DNA from: Bacteroidales bacterium
GTDB lineage: Bacteria > Bacteroidota > Bacteroidia > Bacteroidales > UBA932
Direction of reading: 5' to 3'
Assembly: GCA_017548505.1 (NCBI GenBank)
Contig: JAFYZX010000112.1
Coordinates: 41,252 to 105,251 of the forward strand
DNA length: 64,000 bases
Under the pieces are notes generated by a model. The model did not search any database, was not told the DNA's origin, and saw only the letters and a list, made by a program, of their open reading frames with translations. Positions 49,952 to 58,652 of the stretch are shown here, one piece after another; position 1 is the first letter of the stretch; every line of letters starts with the position of its first letter. Both the position numbers and the translations under genes were made by a program.

Positions 49952-52101
49952 TATTCTTCCTTTTCGCTCTCTTCGTAAGCCTTAAGCAGCTTCTCCTGAA
50001 CGTCTGCAGGAACCTGCTGGTACTCTGCGAACTTCTGGGTGAAGGTAGCGCGGCCTGAAGTAAGGGAGCTGAGTGTGGTTGAATATCTGTAGAGTTCTGC
50101 AAGAGGGATTCTAGCCTTGATAACCTCGAATCCATTCTCGCTCTGCATTCCCTCGATGAGGGCGCGGCGGTTCTGGAGGTCACTCATGACATCTCCCATA
50201 GCATCTGACGGAACCATAACCTCGATGTTGTAGATAGGTTCCATAATCTTTGGACCTGCCTTCTTGAAGGCCTCCTTGAAGGCGTTTCTTGCGGCAAGCT
50301 TGAAGGAGAGCTCGTTGGAGTCAACCGGGTGCATCTTACCGTCATAAACGTAAACGCGGATGTCGCGTGCGTATGATCCGGTAAGAGGACCTTCTGTCAT
50401 TTTCTCCATGATACCCTTGAGGATAGCCGGCATGAAGCGGGCATCGATAGCACCACCCACAACGCAGTTGTAGTACTCGAGCTTTCCGCCCCACTCCAGA
50501 GGATATTCCTCCTTGCCCTTTACGTTGAGAACCATCTCCTGGTTATCTACCTTGAACTTGTTGTTCTCAGGCTTGCCCTCATAATAAGGCTCGATAAGCA
50601 GGTGAACCTCACCGAACTGGCCGGCTCCACCGGACTGCTTCTTGTGACGGTAGTCTGCTCTTGCAACCTTGGTAATGGTCTCGCGATAAGGGATCTTTGG
50701 AGCCATAAGCTCGATCTCCAGCTTGTCCACGTTGTTGATCTTCCACTTGAGGATGTTGATGTGGTGCTCGCCCTGTCCGGAAAGGATGGTCTGCTTGAGT
50801 TCCTTGGAGTACTCTACAACGATTGTAGGGTCCTCTGCAGAAGCACGGTTAAGAAGCTCGCCGAGTTTCTCCTCATCCTTCTCCTCCTTTGCCTTGATGG
50901 CTGTACGGAACTTAGGATCCGGGAAGCGGGTTGGAGCAAATACATACTCGCAACCATTGCAGAGAGTCTGGCCGGCCTTTACGCTCTTGAGCTTAACGGT
51001 GCAGCCGATATCTCCTGCCTTCATTTCGGAAACCTTCTCCCTCTTCTTTCCTGCGGCAGCGTAGATGATGGAAACTCTTTCCTTGTCTCCTGTCTCAGGA
51101 TTAACGAGGTCCATTCCCTCCTTAAGGGTGCCGCTCATTACCTTGAAGTAAGCAACATCTCCAAGGTGCTGCTCCAGAGCGGTCTTGTAGAAATAGAGAG
51201 CGGTTGGAGCGGAAGCGTCAACCTTAACGGATCCTCCTTCCTTGAGCTCGTTCTCGTGCTCGCCAGGATTAGGAAGAGTGTTGATTACAAACTCCATAAC
51301 TCTCTTTACGCCGATGTCTTTCTTTGCGGAGAGGCAGAATACAGGGAAGATCTCGTCTGCAAGCATTCCGGCACGGAGACCTGAACGGATTTCGTCCTCG
51401 GTAAGGGAACCCTTGTCGAAGAAAATCTCCATCAGCTGCTCGTCGTTCTCGGCAGCCTTCTCTATCAGTTCCTGCTGGAGAGTCTGAGCCTCGTCCAGAA
51501 GGTCTGCAGGGATGTCAAGTTCCTCGCGTGTGCCGTTCTCGTCCTTGAAGCGGTACATCTTCATCTTCAAAACGTCTACAAATGCATTGAAATCTGCTCC
51601 AACAGATACAGGGAACTGTACCTGAAGGATCTTTCCGCCGTAAACGTTCTTCAGGCTTTCGATAGCCTGATGCCAGTCTGCCTTGTCGCTATCCAGCTGG
51701 TTTACAGCAACAACGATTGGCTTGCCGGCTTTCTGTGCCTGACGGATGAAAAGCTCGGTTCCAACCTCGACGCCCTGGGTTGCGTTAACCAGAACGATGC
51801 CGCTGTCACAAACTGTAAAGGCAGAATAAACTCCACCGACAAAGTCATCGGAACCCGGAGTGTCTATGATGTTGAACTTGGTGTCGAGATACTCCGTGTA
51901 AAGGAGAGTGGAGTAAATCGATCTCTGATAAATCTGCTCTATCTCGGTGTTGTCACTCATTGTGTTTTTGGCCTCGATAGAGCCACGGCGGTCGATGACC
52001 TTGCCCTCGAACATCATACTTTCCGCAAAGGTGGTCTTTCCTGATTTCGGACTACCCAGCAGAACGACATTCCTTACGTTTTTGGTTTCGTATGTCTTCA
52101 T
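49951..52101 (-). CDS. EF-G paralog (EF-G2 type) with altered GTPase motifs
   Basis: 716 residues with the full EF-G domain order: G domain 1-280, domain II about 290-385, then III-V. G-domain signatures deviate: P-loop GSPKSGKT (16-23) instead of AHIDAGKT; switch I QRSIY (59-63) instead of ERGIT, losing the Mg-binding Thr; switch II DTPGSDDF (80-87) with Ser84 for the catalytic His; G4 NQLD for NKMD; G5 SVG for SAK/SAF. An EF-G paralog in Bacteroides thetaiotaomicron that lacks GTPase activity is reported to support translation during carbon starvation and gut colonisation; this is likely its counterpart. It heads an operon with lolD and trmN6. Confidence 0.87.
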   Translation of the reverse strand: MKTYETKNVRNVVLLGSPKSGKTTFAESMMFEGKVIDRRGSIEAKNTMSDNTEIEQIYQRSIYSTLLYTEYLDTKFNIIDTPGSDDFVGGVYSAFTVCDSGIVLVNATQGVEVGTELFIRQAQKAGKPIVVAVNQLDSDKADWHQAIESLKNVYGGKILQVQFPVSVGADFNAFVDVLKMKMYRFKDENGTREELDIPADLLDEAQTLQQELIEKAAENDEQLMEIFFDKGSLTEDEIRSGLRAGMLADEIFPVFCLSAKKDIGVKRVMEFVINTLPNPGEHENELKEGGSVKVDASAPTALYFYKTALEQHLGDVAYFKVMSGTLKEGMDLVNPETGDKERVSIIYAAAGKKREKVSEMKAGDIGCTVKLKSVKAGQTLCNGCEYVFAPTRFPDPKFRTAIKAKEEKDEEKLGELLNRASAEDPTIVVEYSKELKQTILSGQGEHHINILKWKINNVDKLEIELMAPKIPYRETITKVARADYRHKKQSGGAGQFGEVHLLIEPYYEGKPENNKFKVDNQEMVLNVKGKEEYPLEWGGKLEYYNCVVGGAIDARFMPAILKGIMEKMTEGPLTGSYARDIRVYVYDGKMHPVDSNELSFKLAARNAFKEAFKKAGPKIMEPIYNIEVMVPSDAMGDVMSDLQNRRALIEGMQSENGFEVIKARIPLAELYRYSTTLSSLTSGRATFTQKFAEYQQVPADVQEKLLKAYEESEKEE

Positions 52102-52141
52102 TGTTATTGATTTTTGATTGCTTATTTCAAATTCAAGACGC

Positions 52142-52149
52142 CAAATTTA
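52142..52149 (-). promoter_or_regulatory. -7 element for the EF-G paralog operon
   Basis: Minus-strand TAAATTTG, exact TAnnTTTG match, about 40 bases before the ATG at 52101. The -33 position is not a clear TTTG and overlaps the glycerate kinase terminator. Confidence 0.45.
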
Positions 52150-52151
52150 AG

Positions 52152-52180
52152 AAAAAAAACGCCCCCTTCCTAAAAGGAAG
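52152..52180 (-). terminator. Terminator of the glycerate kinase gene
   Basis: On the minus strand a 6-base-pair hairpin (CTTCCT-TTT-AGGAAG, 52180-52166) overlaps the stop codon and is followed by GGGGGCG and a run of eight T. The gap between stem and T-run is longer than ideal. Confidence 0.5.
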
Positions 52181-53378
52181 CCCCCAAATCCTCGGCGGCC
52201 AGTATGGCAGCCTTTTCCAATAGTGGTGTTTCAAACCCCACCCTCTTCTTTATATCGGGCTCTATTTCAGAGAGTTGTTTTATAACGACGGCATCCGTTC
52301 CGCTTGCCGCTTTCAACTCATTCGGAGTAAGTGAACTCACTCCACATAAAAGCATTAACGCTTTTTTCTTTCCCCGCGGAGCGGAATACAGGGCTTTGCA
52401 AACCCCTCCAACAACTTTTCCCATAAGGCTCTGCGAATCCGCACTGCCCTCTCCTGTTATGACAATATCCGCCTCCGCGATTTTTGAAGAAAGACCCTGA
52501 AGCTTTTCTCCGAAGAAGTCAAATCCGGATACGGAATCCGCTCCAAGAAAATGGCGGAAGGCAAAGCCAAGTCCACCTGCAGCACCGGCTCCTGGACAAA
52601 GCGCATCTTCCCCAGCCGAAGCCCTGGAAAGGAAACTGTTCCCCATTCGCCCAAGCAATCCCTCCATATCCTTTTCCATACTGTCCATAGATTCGCGGTC
52701 GGCTCCCTTCTGGCCGGAATAGACGTATGTTGCACCGAGCGGTCCGAGTAGAGGATTGTCCACATCGTTGATTATTATGAATCTTGTACGGGAAAGTTTT
52801 TCTTTAAGACCCTCGTCATCCATTTCTTCAACGGATGCAATTTGAGAAAGCGTGCCGCCCGTTGCCTTGACTCCGGATGGAAGTCCGGGGCGGAATCCCA
52901 TTCCCTGAAGCATTCCCGTTCCGCAATCGTTAGTGGCGCTTCCGCCAAGTCCGATGCAAACGGTTTCCGCTCCCCTACGAACAGCATCCAGCACCAACTC
53001 TCCAAGCCCGAATGTGGTTGTATTAAGAGGATTGCGCAGATCCTCGGGAACCATTGCCAGGCCGCAGATTCTGGCACATTCTATAAATGCGGAGGGGCCG
53101 GAAGAGAGCGCAGAAGGCCCGTCGCAAAACATATAGGAAGTCTCCACGTTTTCTCCCAAAGGTCCGCAGGCAGAAAGTTCTATCTTTCTTGCTCCTGAAA
53201 GCTTCCCGAACAGGGCAGCGCTGCCGTCTCCGCCATCAGCCATTTCCACGGTCAGGATTTCAACCGTATCGGGGAAATGGCGCTCAAGGCCTTCTCTTAT
53301 CGCCGAGGCGACTTTATCTGAAGACAAGCCTCCCTTGAACTTGTCCGGGCAAATGACGACTTTCCCTATATGGTTCAT
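52170..53378 (-). CDS. Glycerate kinase (type 2)
   Basis: 402 residues. ICPDKFKGGLSSDKVASAI, VEMADGGDGSAALF, GLGGSATNDCGTGMLQGMGF, PGAGAAGGLGFAFRHFLGA and VITGEGSADSQSLMGKVVGG are the conserved blocks of the GlxK/GarK family. It phosphorylates D-glycerate to 2-phosphoglycerate. It diverges from the S46 peptidase gene. It ends with TAG. Confidence 0.92.
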   Translation of the reverse strand: MNHIGKVVICPDKFKGGLSSDKVASAIREGLERHFPDTVEILTVEMADGGDGSAALFGKLSGARKIELSACGPLGENVETSYMFCDGPSALSSGPSAFIECARICGLAMVPEDLRNPLNTTTFGLGELVLDAVRRGAETVCIGLGGSATNDCGTGMLQGMGFRPGLPSGVKATGGTLSQIASVEEMDDEGLKEKLSRTRFIIINDVDNPLLGPLGATYVYSGQKGADRESMDSMEKDMEGLLGRMGNSFLSRASAGEDALCPGAGAAGGLGFAFRHFLGADSVSGFDFFGEKLQGLSSKIAEADIVITGEGSADSQSLMGKVVGGVCKALYSAPRGKKKALMLLCGVSSLTPNELKAASGTDAVVIKQLSEIEPDIKKRVGFETPLLEKAAILAAEDLGASF

Positions 53379-53408
53379 TTTTTTTGACTATTTTTACACT
53401 TTGCAAGC

Positions 53409-53416
53409 CAAAGTTA
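53409..53416 (-). promoter_or_regulatory. -7 element for glycerate kinase
   Basis: Minus-strand TAACTTTG matches TAnnTTTG, about 31 bases before the ATG at 53378. No good -33 TTTG is seen. Confidence 0.4.
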
Positions 53417-53442
53417 TGAAATAAACGCAAAACAGATTCAAT

Positions 53443-55569
53443 ATGAAAAAATTCAAACTCTTAGCCATTGCACTGATGCTGATACTTCCCGTTTCGGCGT
53501 CTGCAGACGAAGGAATGTGGCTTCTGCCTCTCCTTGAGAAGATGAACATCAAAGTAATGAAGCAGAACGGATGCAAACTCTCCGCAAAGCAGATTTACGA
53601 TATCAACAATTCTTCCCTTAAGGATGCCATTATGATTTTCGGTGGCGGATGTACCGCCGAGGTTGTTTCCGGACAGGGACTGGTTTTCACCAACCACCAC
53701 TGCGGATACGGCAGCATCCAGAAACTCTCCAGCACCGAGCACGATTATCTGAGAGACGGCTTCTGGGCAATGAGCCGGGATCAGGAGCTTCCAGCACCGG
53801 GCCTCAGCGTAACTTTCATCGACCGTTTCATCGATGTTACTGACGCTATGCTTGAAGCAGAGAAGAAGTCCGAGGAAATGGGCGGAAAGAAAGGCGAGGC
53901 ATTCCTCCGCAACTTCCGCGATTCCCTGACCAAGGACGCTGTTGGAGAAGACAAGTATCTTACCGCAAGGGTTGTTTCCTTCTACGAGGGCAATGCTTAC
54001 TATATCGTGGTTTCCAAGACTTTCAAGGATATCCGCTTTGTGGGCGCTCCGCCTTCCTCTATCGGAAAGTTCGGAGGCGAGACCGACAACTGGGAGTGGC
54101 CAAGACATACCGGAGACTTCTCCGTTTTCAGAATCTATGCAGACAAGGACAACAATCCTGCAGAGTATTCCGAGGACAACGTTCCTTACACCCCGAAGAA
54201 GTTCCTGAGCATTTCCCTCAAGGGTTACAAGCCTGGTGACTTTGCAATGATCCTCGGTTTCCCGGGAAGCACCAACCGCTATCTGACAAGCCAGGAGGTT
54301 ATAGACCGCAGAGATGCGGCCAACGAGCCAAGAATTATTGCCAGAACTGCAAAGGAAGATGTATGGAGAGCTGCAATGAGAGCAGACCAGAAGACCAACA
54401 TCCAGTATGCCAGCAAGTTTGCCTCTTCTTCCAACTATCGCAAGAACTCCATCGGAATGAACGAGACCTTCGCAAAGCTCAACACCGCAGAAAGAAGGGC
54501 TGAGGAAGAGAAGGTATTCAACGATTGGGTTGCACAGGATCCTGCACGTCAGGCAGAATACGGTAACTGCGTTGAGGTTATCAACAACGCTGTTGCCAAG
54601 AGAAGCAAGCCGTATGCAGCTCTGGTATATCTGATGGAAACCCTCAACAACGTGGAGGTTCTCCAGCCTGCTTCAAGGGCTCTGAGGGTAAGAAGCGAAG
54701 CCGATATCGAGAACTTCAAGAAACAGACGGAAAACTTCTACAAGGACTATTCTCCTGAACTTGACCGCGCCACCAGCAAGGTACTGCTCAAGACCTTCAA
54801 GGAGAATGTCACCGAGCCTTCATACATTCCTCAGTGCTACAAGACCATAGACGAGAAGTTCGGTGGAGATATCGACAAGTATGTGGACAACATCTTCGAC
54901 AACACCGTATTCACCGATCAGGAAAAGGCTATCAAGTCTTTCTCTGATACCACATACGATCTGAGAAACGATCCTGCCGTTCAGTATCTTATGGAATTCT
55001 CCACTTCCTACCGTCCAATGATGGAAGAGGTCAACAAAGATTCCGAAGAGTTTGCAAAGGCAAAGAAAGCCTATATGAAGGGCCTTATGGAAATGAACGG
55101 TGACAACCCTATCTATCCTGACGCAAACTTCACGATGAGACTCACCTACGGAAAGGTTGGCGGATATGCTCCAAAGGATGCCGTTACCTACAACTACTAC
55201 ACTACCCTCGAGGGAGTTATGCAGAAAGAGAATCCGGATGATCCTGAGTTTGTCGTTCCTGCAAAACTTAAGGAACTCTACCTTGCAAAGGACTATGGAC
55301 AGTACGCTATGCCTAACGGAGAAATGCCTTGCTGCTTCCTTACCAACAACGACATCACCGGCGGTAACTCCGGAAGTGATGTTCTCAACGCCAAGGGAGA
55401 GCTCATCGGCCTTGCATTCGACGGCAACTGGGAAGCAATGAGCGGAGACATTATCTTTGAACCGAACCTTCAGAGATGTATCAATGTTGATATCCGCTAC
55501 GTGCTGTTCATCATCGACAAGTTCGGTGGTGCGGGATACCTCCTGGACGAAATGGACATTAAGAAATAA
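53443..55569 (+). CDS. S46 family dipeptidyl-peptidase (Dpp7/Dpp11 type)
   Basis: 708 residues with a signal peptide (cleavage near SASA-DEGMW); mature DEGMWLLPLL is the family start. The chymotrypsin-like domain has TNHHCGYGSIQ (His86) and TGGNSGSDVL (Ser643), with an inserted helical domain between. The residue that separates Asp/Glu-specific Dpp11 (Arg) from hydrophobic-specific Dpp7 (Gly) appears to be Gly661 in AFDGNWEAM, favouring Dpp7-like specificity; this reading relies on recalled alignments. It releases dipeptides in the periplasm for growth on peptides. Confidence 0.88.
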   Translation: MKKFKLLAIALMLILPVSASADEGMWLLPLLEKMNIKVMKQNGCKLSAKQIYDINNSSLKDAIMIFGGGCTAEVVSGQGLVFTNHHCGYGSIQKLSSTEHDYLRDGFWAMSRDQELPAPGLSVTFIDRFIDVTDAMLEAEKKSEEMGGKKGEAFLRNFRDSLTKDAVGEDKYLTARVVSFYEGNAYYIVVSKTFKDIRFVGAPPSSIGKFGGETDNWEWPRHTGDFSVFRIYADKDNNPAEYSEDNVPYTPKKFLSISLKGYKPGDFAMILGFPGSTNRYLTSQEVIDRRDAANEPRIIARTAKEDVWRAAMRADQKTNIQYASKFASSSNYRKNSIGMNETFAKLNTAERRAEEEKVFNDWVAQDPARQAEYGNCVEVINNAVAKRSKPYAALVYLMETLNNVEVLQPASRALRVRSEADIENFKKQTENFYKDYSPELDRATSKVLLKTFKENVTEPSYIPQCYKTIDEKFGGDIDKYVDNIFDNTVFTDQEKAIKSFSDTTYDLRNDPAVQYLMEFSTSYRPMMEEVNKDSEEFAKAKKAYMKGLMEMNGDNPIYPDANFTMRLTYGKVGGYAPKDAVTYNYYTTLEGVMQKENPDDPEFVVPAKLKELYLAKDYGQYAMPNGEMPCCFLTNNDITGGNSGSDVLNAKGELIGLAFDGNWEAMSGDIIFEPNLQRCINVDIRYVLFIIDKFGGAGYLLDEMDIKK

Positions 55570-55580
55570 ATACATAAATA

Positions 55581-56675
55581 ATGATTCAGCTATCTGAGAT
55601 TGAAGAGGCTCTGAACTCGGTTTTCCATCCGGAATATGAACGTTCCGTAATAGAATTAAGCCTTGTGCAGAATCTCGAATACCAGACGGAAGACAGTGAT
55701 GAAGACAATGCCGGAACCATCAGTTTCCGGCTTGTTTTCCATCGCAGCGACCCTATGGCAAACTCCATTAAGGAAGCCTGCGAAAGAACTCTCAAGAGAG
55801 CTTTCCCGAACGCCAAGACCAGAATCCTGGTTCTCGTGGACACCAAGAACGCAACCGGCCACAAAAAGGGAGAACTCGGTCGCGGAGACCTTGACAAGCA
55901 GGAACTTGAAAACGTACAGAATATCATCGCCGTGGCTTCCGGAAAAGGCGGCGTCGGCAAATCTTCCGTTGCGGTAAATCTTGCTATAGCCCTTAGCCAG
56001 ATGGGCTACAAGGTTGGCCTTCTGGATGCGGATGTCTATGGCCCGTCCGTTCCAAAGATGACGGGTACGGAAGACGAAGTTCCTCCAATCACAAAAGCCG
56101 AAAGAAACGGCGTTGAAAAGGATCTTATCCTTCCGATAGAAAAGTATGGAGTAAAGTGGATGAGCATCGGCTACTTCGCCAAACCGGAACAGGCTCTGAT
56201 ATGGAGGGGCCCCATGGCCTGCGGTGCTCTCAAGCAGCTGGCCTATGAGGTTAAATGGGGAGAACTCGACTACCTCCTTATAGACCTTCCTCCGGGAACA
56301 GGAGACATCCATATCACTATGGTACAGGAGATCCCGCTGACAGGAGCCATCATCGTCACCACCCCTCAGAAGATTGCTCTCGCCGATGTTGAAAAGGGCA
56401 TCAACATGTTCCGAAACAAGGATGTCCACACCCCGATCCTGGGTATTGTTGAAAACATGAGCTGGTTCACTCCGGAAGAGCTTCCAGACCACAAGTACTT
56501 CATCTTCGGAAGAGACGGCGGACAGGCAATGGCAGACAAATACGGCGTTCCGCTTCTCGGCCAGATTCCTGTTGTAATGGGCATTATGGAAGGCGGAGAC
56601 TTCGGACATCCTGCCGCCCTGGACAACGAGATTGTAAAAGACTGCTTCCTCAAAGTTGCCGAGGCTATTGCATAA
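55581..56675 (+). CDS. mrp: Mrp/ApbC-type Fe-S cluster carrier ATPase
   Basis: 364 residues. An N-terminal MIP18/DUF59-like domain (1-95) precedes a deviant Walker A ASGKGGVGKSSVAVNLA (about 117-133). GLLDADVYGPSVPKM, LLIDLPPGTGDIHITM and a C-terminal region follow. No clear CxxC pair is evident in the region where Nbp35/ApbC proteins carry it. It carries or inserts Fe-S clusters. It starts 11 bases after the S46 gene, so probably co-transcribed. Confidence 0.88.
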   Translation: MIQLSEIEEALNSVFHPEYERSVIELSLVQNLEYQTEDSDEDNAGTISFRLVFHRSDPMANSIKEACERTLKRAFPNAKTRILVLVDTKNATGHKKGELGRGDLDKQELENVQNIIAVASGKGGVGKSSVAVNLAIALSQMGYKVGLLDADVYGPSVPKMTGTEDEVPPITKAERNGVEKDLILPIEKYGVKWMSIGYFAKPEQALIWRGPMACGALKQLAYEVKWGELDYLLIDLPPGTGDIHITMVQEIPLTGAIIVTTPQKIALADVEKGINMFRNKDVHTPILGIVENMSWFTPEELPDHKYFIFGRDGGQAMADKYGVPLLGQIPVVMGIMEGGDFGHPAALDNEIVKDCFLKVAEAIA

Positions 56676-56716
56676 CGGAACGGTTTTTGCTGCAATTCAA
56701 AAAAAATCAACCAATT

Positions 56717-57514
56717 ATGAAAAAGTTGCTTCTTTTGTCGCTTGCGGCGATTGCGCTGTTTTCCTGCTCAAAACACGATGACGATAATGAGCCCGGACCA
56801 TGGCCTCCGGCGGGAGATTATAACGAGTTCCAATTACATTATTTCGTGCCAACCGCATTTAAAAACACCGTTGTGGCAGACTCCTTGTTTATAAACGGTG
56901 TTTTGTATACAGACAATAAAACGACCGGAGTGATGAAATCATATCGCGGACTTCCCGGTTATGTGCATGACTCTAAAAGCGCTAGTTTCTTTGTTGGTTA
57001 TAATAATATGAATATAAAACTCTTTAAAGAAAAGAGCCTTATCTATGACCAAAATGCGGGCAATCTTCAAACCGGCGGGAGATATCATCTTGTAGTTTAC
57101 GATTTGGAAAAGCCTCCTATTGTCTTTACAAGGACTGGAATAACGGAAATTTATGGGGCAGCTCTCCATATCGTATTTGCCAATATTCTTTTCCAGAACC
57201 CTACCACAAAGTATCCAGGAATAATACGGCTTCAATACTCCCACATGGATGAAGAGGACTGGACAACTGTAGGCAGTGCCGTAAAATTCGGAGAAGCAAC
57301 TACTGATTACAGCATAGTGATTCCAGACCAGTACCAGACTTTAATTTTCAGGGTTGTTGACCAGAACGGAACGGTATTGTCTTCCGGAGAAGAGGGCAAG
57401 GATATAAAGATGGCTATAACTCCTGATTTCAGCTCTCCGTTTGCGGTGATATTCTTGGGGGGAAACATAGAAGACGGACAAGCCGCAGATCTTTTCCAAT
57501 GGAAGTCTTTGTAG
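56717..57514 (+). CDS. Lipoprotein of unknown function
   Basis: 265 residues from the ATG at 56717; lipobox LFSC (Cys17) followed by acidic HDDDNEPGP. The rest is beta-rich (NEFQLHYFVPTAFKNTVVAD, SASFFVGYNNMNIKLFKEKS, GGRYHLVVYDLEKPP) in two similar halves of about 120 residues, faintly like DUF4397 lipoproteins. It is A+T-richer than its neighbours. Function unknown. Ends with TAG one base before the convergent rnhB stop. Confidence 0.75.
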   Translation: MKKLLLLSLAAIALFSCSKHDDDNEPGPWPPAGDYNEFQLHYFVPTAFKNTVVADSLFINGVLYTDNKTTGVMKSYRGLPGYVHDSKSASFFVGYNNMNIKLFKEKSLIYDQNAGNLQTGGRYHLVVYDLEKPPIVFTRTGITEIYGAALHIVFANILFQNPTTKYPGIIRLQYSHMDEEDWTTVGSAVKFGEATTDYSIVIPDQYQTLIFRVVDQNGTVLSSGEEGKDIKMAITPDFSSPFAVIFLGGNIEDGQAADLFQWKSL

Positions 57515-57515
57515 A

Positions 57516-58172
57516 TTAAAACAGCGTAGGATCCGGAAGAAGGCGGAAACTCATGCGGTGATAAGGAGTGGGGCCGTATTTGGCTATTGCATCGCGATGA
57601 TCTTTAGTGGGATAAGCCTTGTTTTTCTTCCAGCCGTATTGAGGATAGATTTCTGAGAGAGAGTCCATTATATGGTCTCTCTCTGTTTTTGCAAGTATGG
57701 ATGCGGCAGCTATGGAAATATAGGTTGCATCACCCTTTACAATTGTTTTGTGGGGGATAGTTTTCTTCTGGATCCTTGATGTGTAAGGATGAAACTTGTT
57801 GCCGTCTGAAATAATATGCTGAAGAAGGTGTTTGCTGTTCTTTTCCTTCAGCATTTTCTCTGCCTGGGAGATGGATTTGTGCATTGCCAGAATGGAAGCG
57901 TTGAGGATGTTTATCTTGTCTATCTCTTCTGCCTCTACTCTTGCAATTCCGTATGCCAGGGAATGTTCCATTATCAGAGGACGTAGTTCCTCTCTCTGCT
58001 TTTCGGTGAGTTTCTTTGAATCTGTAAGATGCGGATGGGTAAAAAGCGGATTGTCCGCCTCGTCCAGAGGAAGTATTACCGCGGCCGCTACCACGGGTCC
58101 GGCCAAAGGCCCTCTGCCGGCCTCGTCCGTGCCGGCTTCAAAGACTCCTTCTTGATAGAACGGAAGAAGCAT
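57516..58172 (-). CDS. rnhB: Ribonuclease HII
   Basis: 218 residues. GTDEAGRGPLAGPVVAAAVI holds the first catalytic Asp and Glu; LTDSKKLTEKQRE and KGDATYISIAAASILAKTER with the third Asp complete the site. It removes ribonucleotides and RNA primers from DNA. It begins one base after the YqeY gene stop, in the aspS-yqeY-rnhB run. Confidence 0.94.
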   Translation of the reverse strand: MLLPFYQEGVFEAGTDEAGRGPLAGPVVAAAVILPLDEADNPLFTHPHLTDSKKLTEKQREELRPLIMEHSLAYGIARVEAEEIDKINILNASILAMHKSISQAEKMLKEKNSKHLLQHIISDGNKFHPYTSRIQKKTIPHKTIVKGDATYISIAAASILAKTERDHIMDSLSEIYPQYGWKKNKAYPTKDHRDAIAKYGPTPYHRMSFRLLPDPTLF

Positions 58173-58173
58173 C

Positions 58174-58641
58174 TTAAAGGGCGGAAAGAGCTGCTTTTAC
58201 GGCACCTGCAATTGCCTTGCCTTCAGCCTTTCCGGCAAGACGCTTGGAGGCGCATCCCATAACCTTGCCCATATCCTTCATGGAAGTTGCTCCAACCTCG
58301 GCGATGATGGTCTTTACCTCTGCCTGAATCTCTTCAGCGGACATCTGCTTTGGAAGAAACTCCTCCATTACTTTTGCCTCGGCAAGTTCTGCCTCTGCAA
58401 GCTCCGGACGGCCATTCTGGTTATAGAGGTCAGCGCTTTCCTGATGCTGCTTTACAAGTTTCTGTATTGCCTTGAGAATCTGGTCATCGGAAAGGCTTCC
58501 GTCTTCCTCCAGTTTTGCCCCTTCGGCCGTCTTTGCCAGAAGTATCTGAGACTTGATAGCGCGAAGGCTTTCTAAGCGGGTCTTGTCCTTTGCAATCATC
58601 GCATGCTTGATTCCTTCCTGAATCTGTTTTTCCAATGCCAT
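58174..58641 (-). CDS. GatB/YqeY domain protein
   Basis: 155 residues. KDKTRLESLRAIKSQILLAK and the C-terminal MKDMGKVMGCASKRLAGKAE with helical content are the YqeY family, homologous to the tail domain of GatB. In GatB this domain contacts tRNA. Free-standing YqeY is widespread but has no defined role. Downstream of aspS by 11 bases, a suggestive pairing with a tRNA-charging gene. Confidence 0.88.
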   Translation of the reverse strand: MALEKQIQEGIKHAMIAKDKTRLESLRAIKSQILLAKTAEGAKLEEDGSLSDDQILKAIQKLVKQHQESADLYNQNGRPELAEAELAEAKVMEEFLPKQMSAEEIQAEVKTIIAEVGATSMKDMGKVMGCASKRLAGKAEGKAIAGAVKAALSAL

Positions 58642-58652
58642 GTCGTTATGAT

